Source: Rhodospirillaceae bacterium CCH5-H10 (GTDB lineage: Bacteria > Pseudomonadota > Alphaproteobacteria > Reyranellales > Reyranellaceae). From it: a DNA stretch of 15,387 nucleotides. Shown in pieces: positions 15,010 through 15,387 of this stretch (position 1 is its first letter; each line of letters begins with the position of its first letter). Made by a program: the position numbers and the translations under genes. The notes under the pieces are model-generated. The model ran no database searches. It had not been told where the DNA came from and saw only the letters and a list, made by a program, of their open reading frames with translations. Location of the stretch: NCBI GenBank assembly GCA_001557035.1, contig LSKJ01000500.1, positions 1 to 15,387 on the forward strand. The letters are read 5' to 3'.

Positions 15010-15387
15010 ATGGGCCAGATCGTCGGCGCGGCCGTCGTTTCGCACCATCCCGGCCTGGTGCAGCCGAAGGAGATAAGGGTCCAACGCGGCAATGGCCGCG
15101 ACTCCGACCTGATCGAGGGCTTCGATCGCGTGCGCGCGAAGATCGACGCGGTGAAGCCCGACACGTTCGTGCTGTTCGATACGCACTGGCTCACCACGTC
15201 GCTGCATCTCGTGGCGGGCGCGGCGCATTACAAGGGCAGCTACACCTCCGATGAACTGCCGTTCTCGATGACGCGCTTTCCCTACGACCATGCCGGTGCG
15301 CCCGCGCTCGCCGCCGAGGTCGAGAAGGTGGCGCAGGAGAAGAAGGTCGCCGCACGCAACGTCGTCGAGGAGACGCTGCCGCTGCAC
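15010..15387 (+). CDS. Class III extradiol ring-cleavage dioxygenase, HpaD/LigB-like (partial, C-terminus off the right edge)
   Basis: These Fe(II) enzymes open catecholic rings next to the hydroxyl pair. The 126 residues in the window match the LigB-fold N-terminus. His12 (VVSHHPG) and His59 (LFDTHW) fit the two iron-binding histidines; the glutamate ligand would lie beyond the edge. The segment YTSDELPF at 78-85, following FDTHWLTTS, resembles E. coli homoprotocatechuate 2,3-dioxygenase (HpaD) as I remember that sequence. Related enzymes accept other catechols, so the substrate is open. The gene starts 4 bp after the Mo hydroxylase stop, with GGGAG about 10 nt upstream, so it is part of the same operon. 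It is a second potential ring-cleaving enzyme beside the unrelated VOC-fold protein at 10404. Full length should be roughly 280-330 aa. Confidence 0.87.
   Translation, partial: MGQIVGAAVVSHHPGLVQPKEIRVQRGNGRDSDLIEGFDRVRAKIDAVKPDTFVLFDTHWLTTSLHLVAGAAHYKGSYTSDELPFSMTRFPYDHAGAPALAAEVEKVAQEKKVAARNVVEETLPLH

Noticed and set aside
12066..15197. Very long minus-strand open frames (12066-13466 and 13656-15197) opposite the Bug and Mo hydroxylase genes
   Set aside because: They are codon-bias shadows in GC-rich DNA: translations are rich in His/Arg/Asp/Val with no domain, while the plus-strand frames carry clear family motifs.

Overview
The window is GC-rich, densely packed bacterial chromosome. No rRNA or tRNA genes, CRISPR array or insertion sequence was seen. 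The tight spacing, the TTG/GTG starts, a Liv-type ABC transporter next to an orphan Bug-family (TctC) receptor, and a CoxL-like molybdenum hydroxylase all suggest a free-living, catabolically versatile alphaproteobacterium (Rhizobiales/Rhodospirillales type). That placement is inference from gene content and codon style, not a database match.

Region 1 (1-2045, minus strand): a three-gene unit in transcription order of SDR dehydrogenase, 1-Cys peroxiredoxin (Prx6 type) and amidase. The amidase runs off the left edge, but all three catalytic residues are inside the window. Region 2 (2075-2815, plus): tlyA, an rRNA 2'-O-methyltransferase, divergent from the SDR gene by only about 30-40 bp. A near-perfect 50-bp palindrome (2804-2853) starts inside the last codons of tlyA and lies between tlyA and the next, convergent gene. 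Region 3 (2864-4875, minus): a zinc alcohol dehydrogenase followed by an RsmC-like rRNA guanine methyltransferase, with stop and start overlapping as GTGA.

Region 4 (5082-15387, plus) is the most interesting part. It is one long, tightly spaced apparent operon that continues past the right edge: a Liv-type substrate-binding protein, LivH permease, a natural fusion of LivM permease and LivG ATPase, LivF ATPase, a FadR/FCD-type GntR regulator, a two-domain VOC (type I extradiol) dioxygenase-like protein, a Bug-family periplasmic receptor, a form-II CoxL-like molybdopterin hydroxylase large subunit, and the first 126 residues of a class III extradiol dioxygenase resembling homoprotocatechuate 2,3-dioxygenase (HpaD).

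The logic of region 4 is import, sensing, hydroxylation and ring cleavage. An ABC importer and a second periplasmic receptor would capture an aromatic or N-heteroaromatic acid. The GntR protein would sense it or a product. The Mo enzyme would hydroxylate the ring using water, and one or both ring-cleaving dioxygenases would open it. The substrate cannot be read from sequence. The FeS and FAD subunits the Mo enzyme should need are absent from this window. A roughly 200-bp divergent intergenic region (4876-5081), AT-rich relative to its surroundings, is the likely control region.
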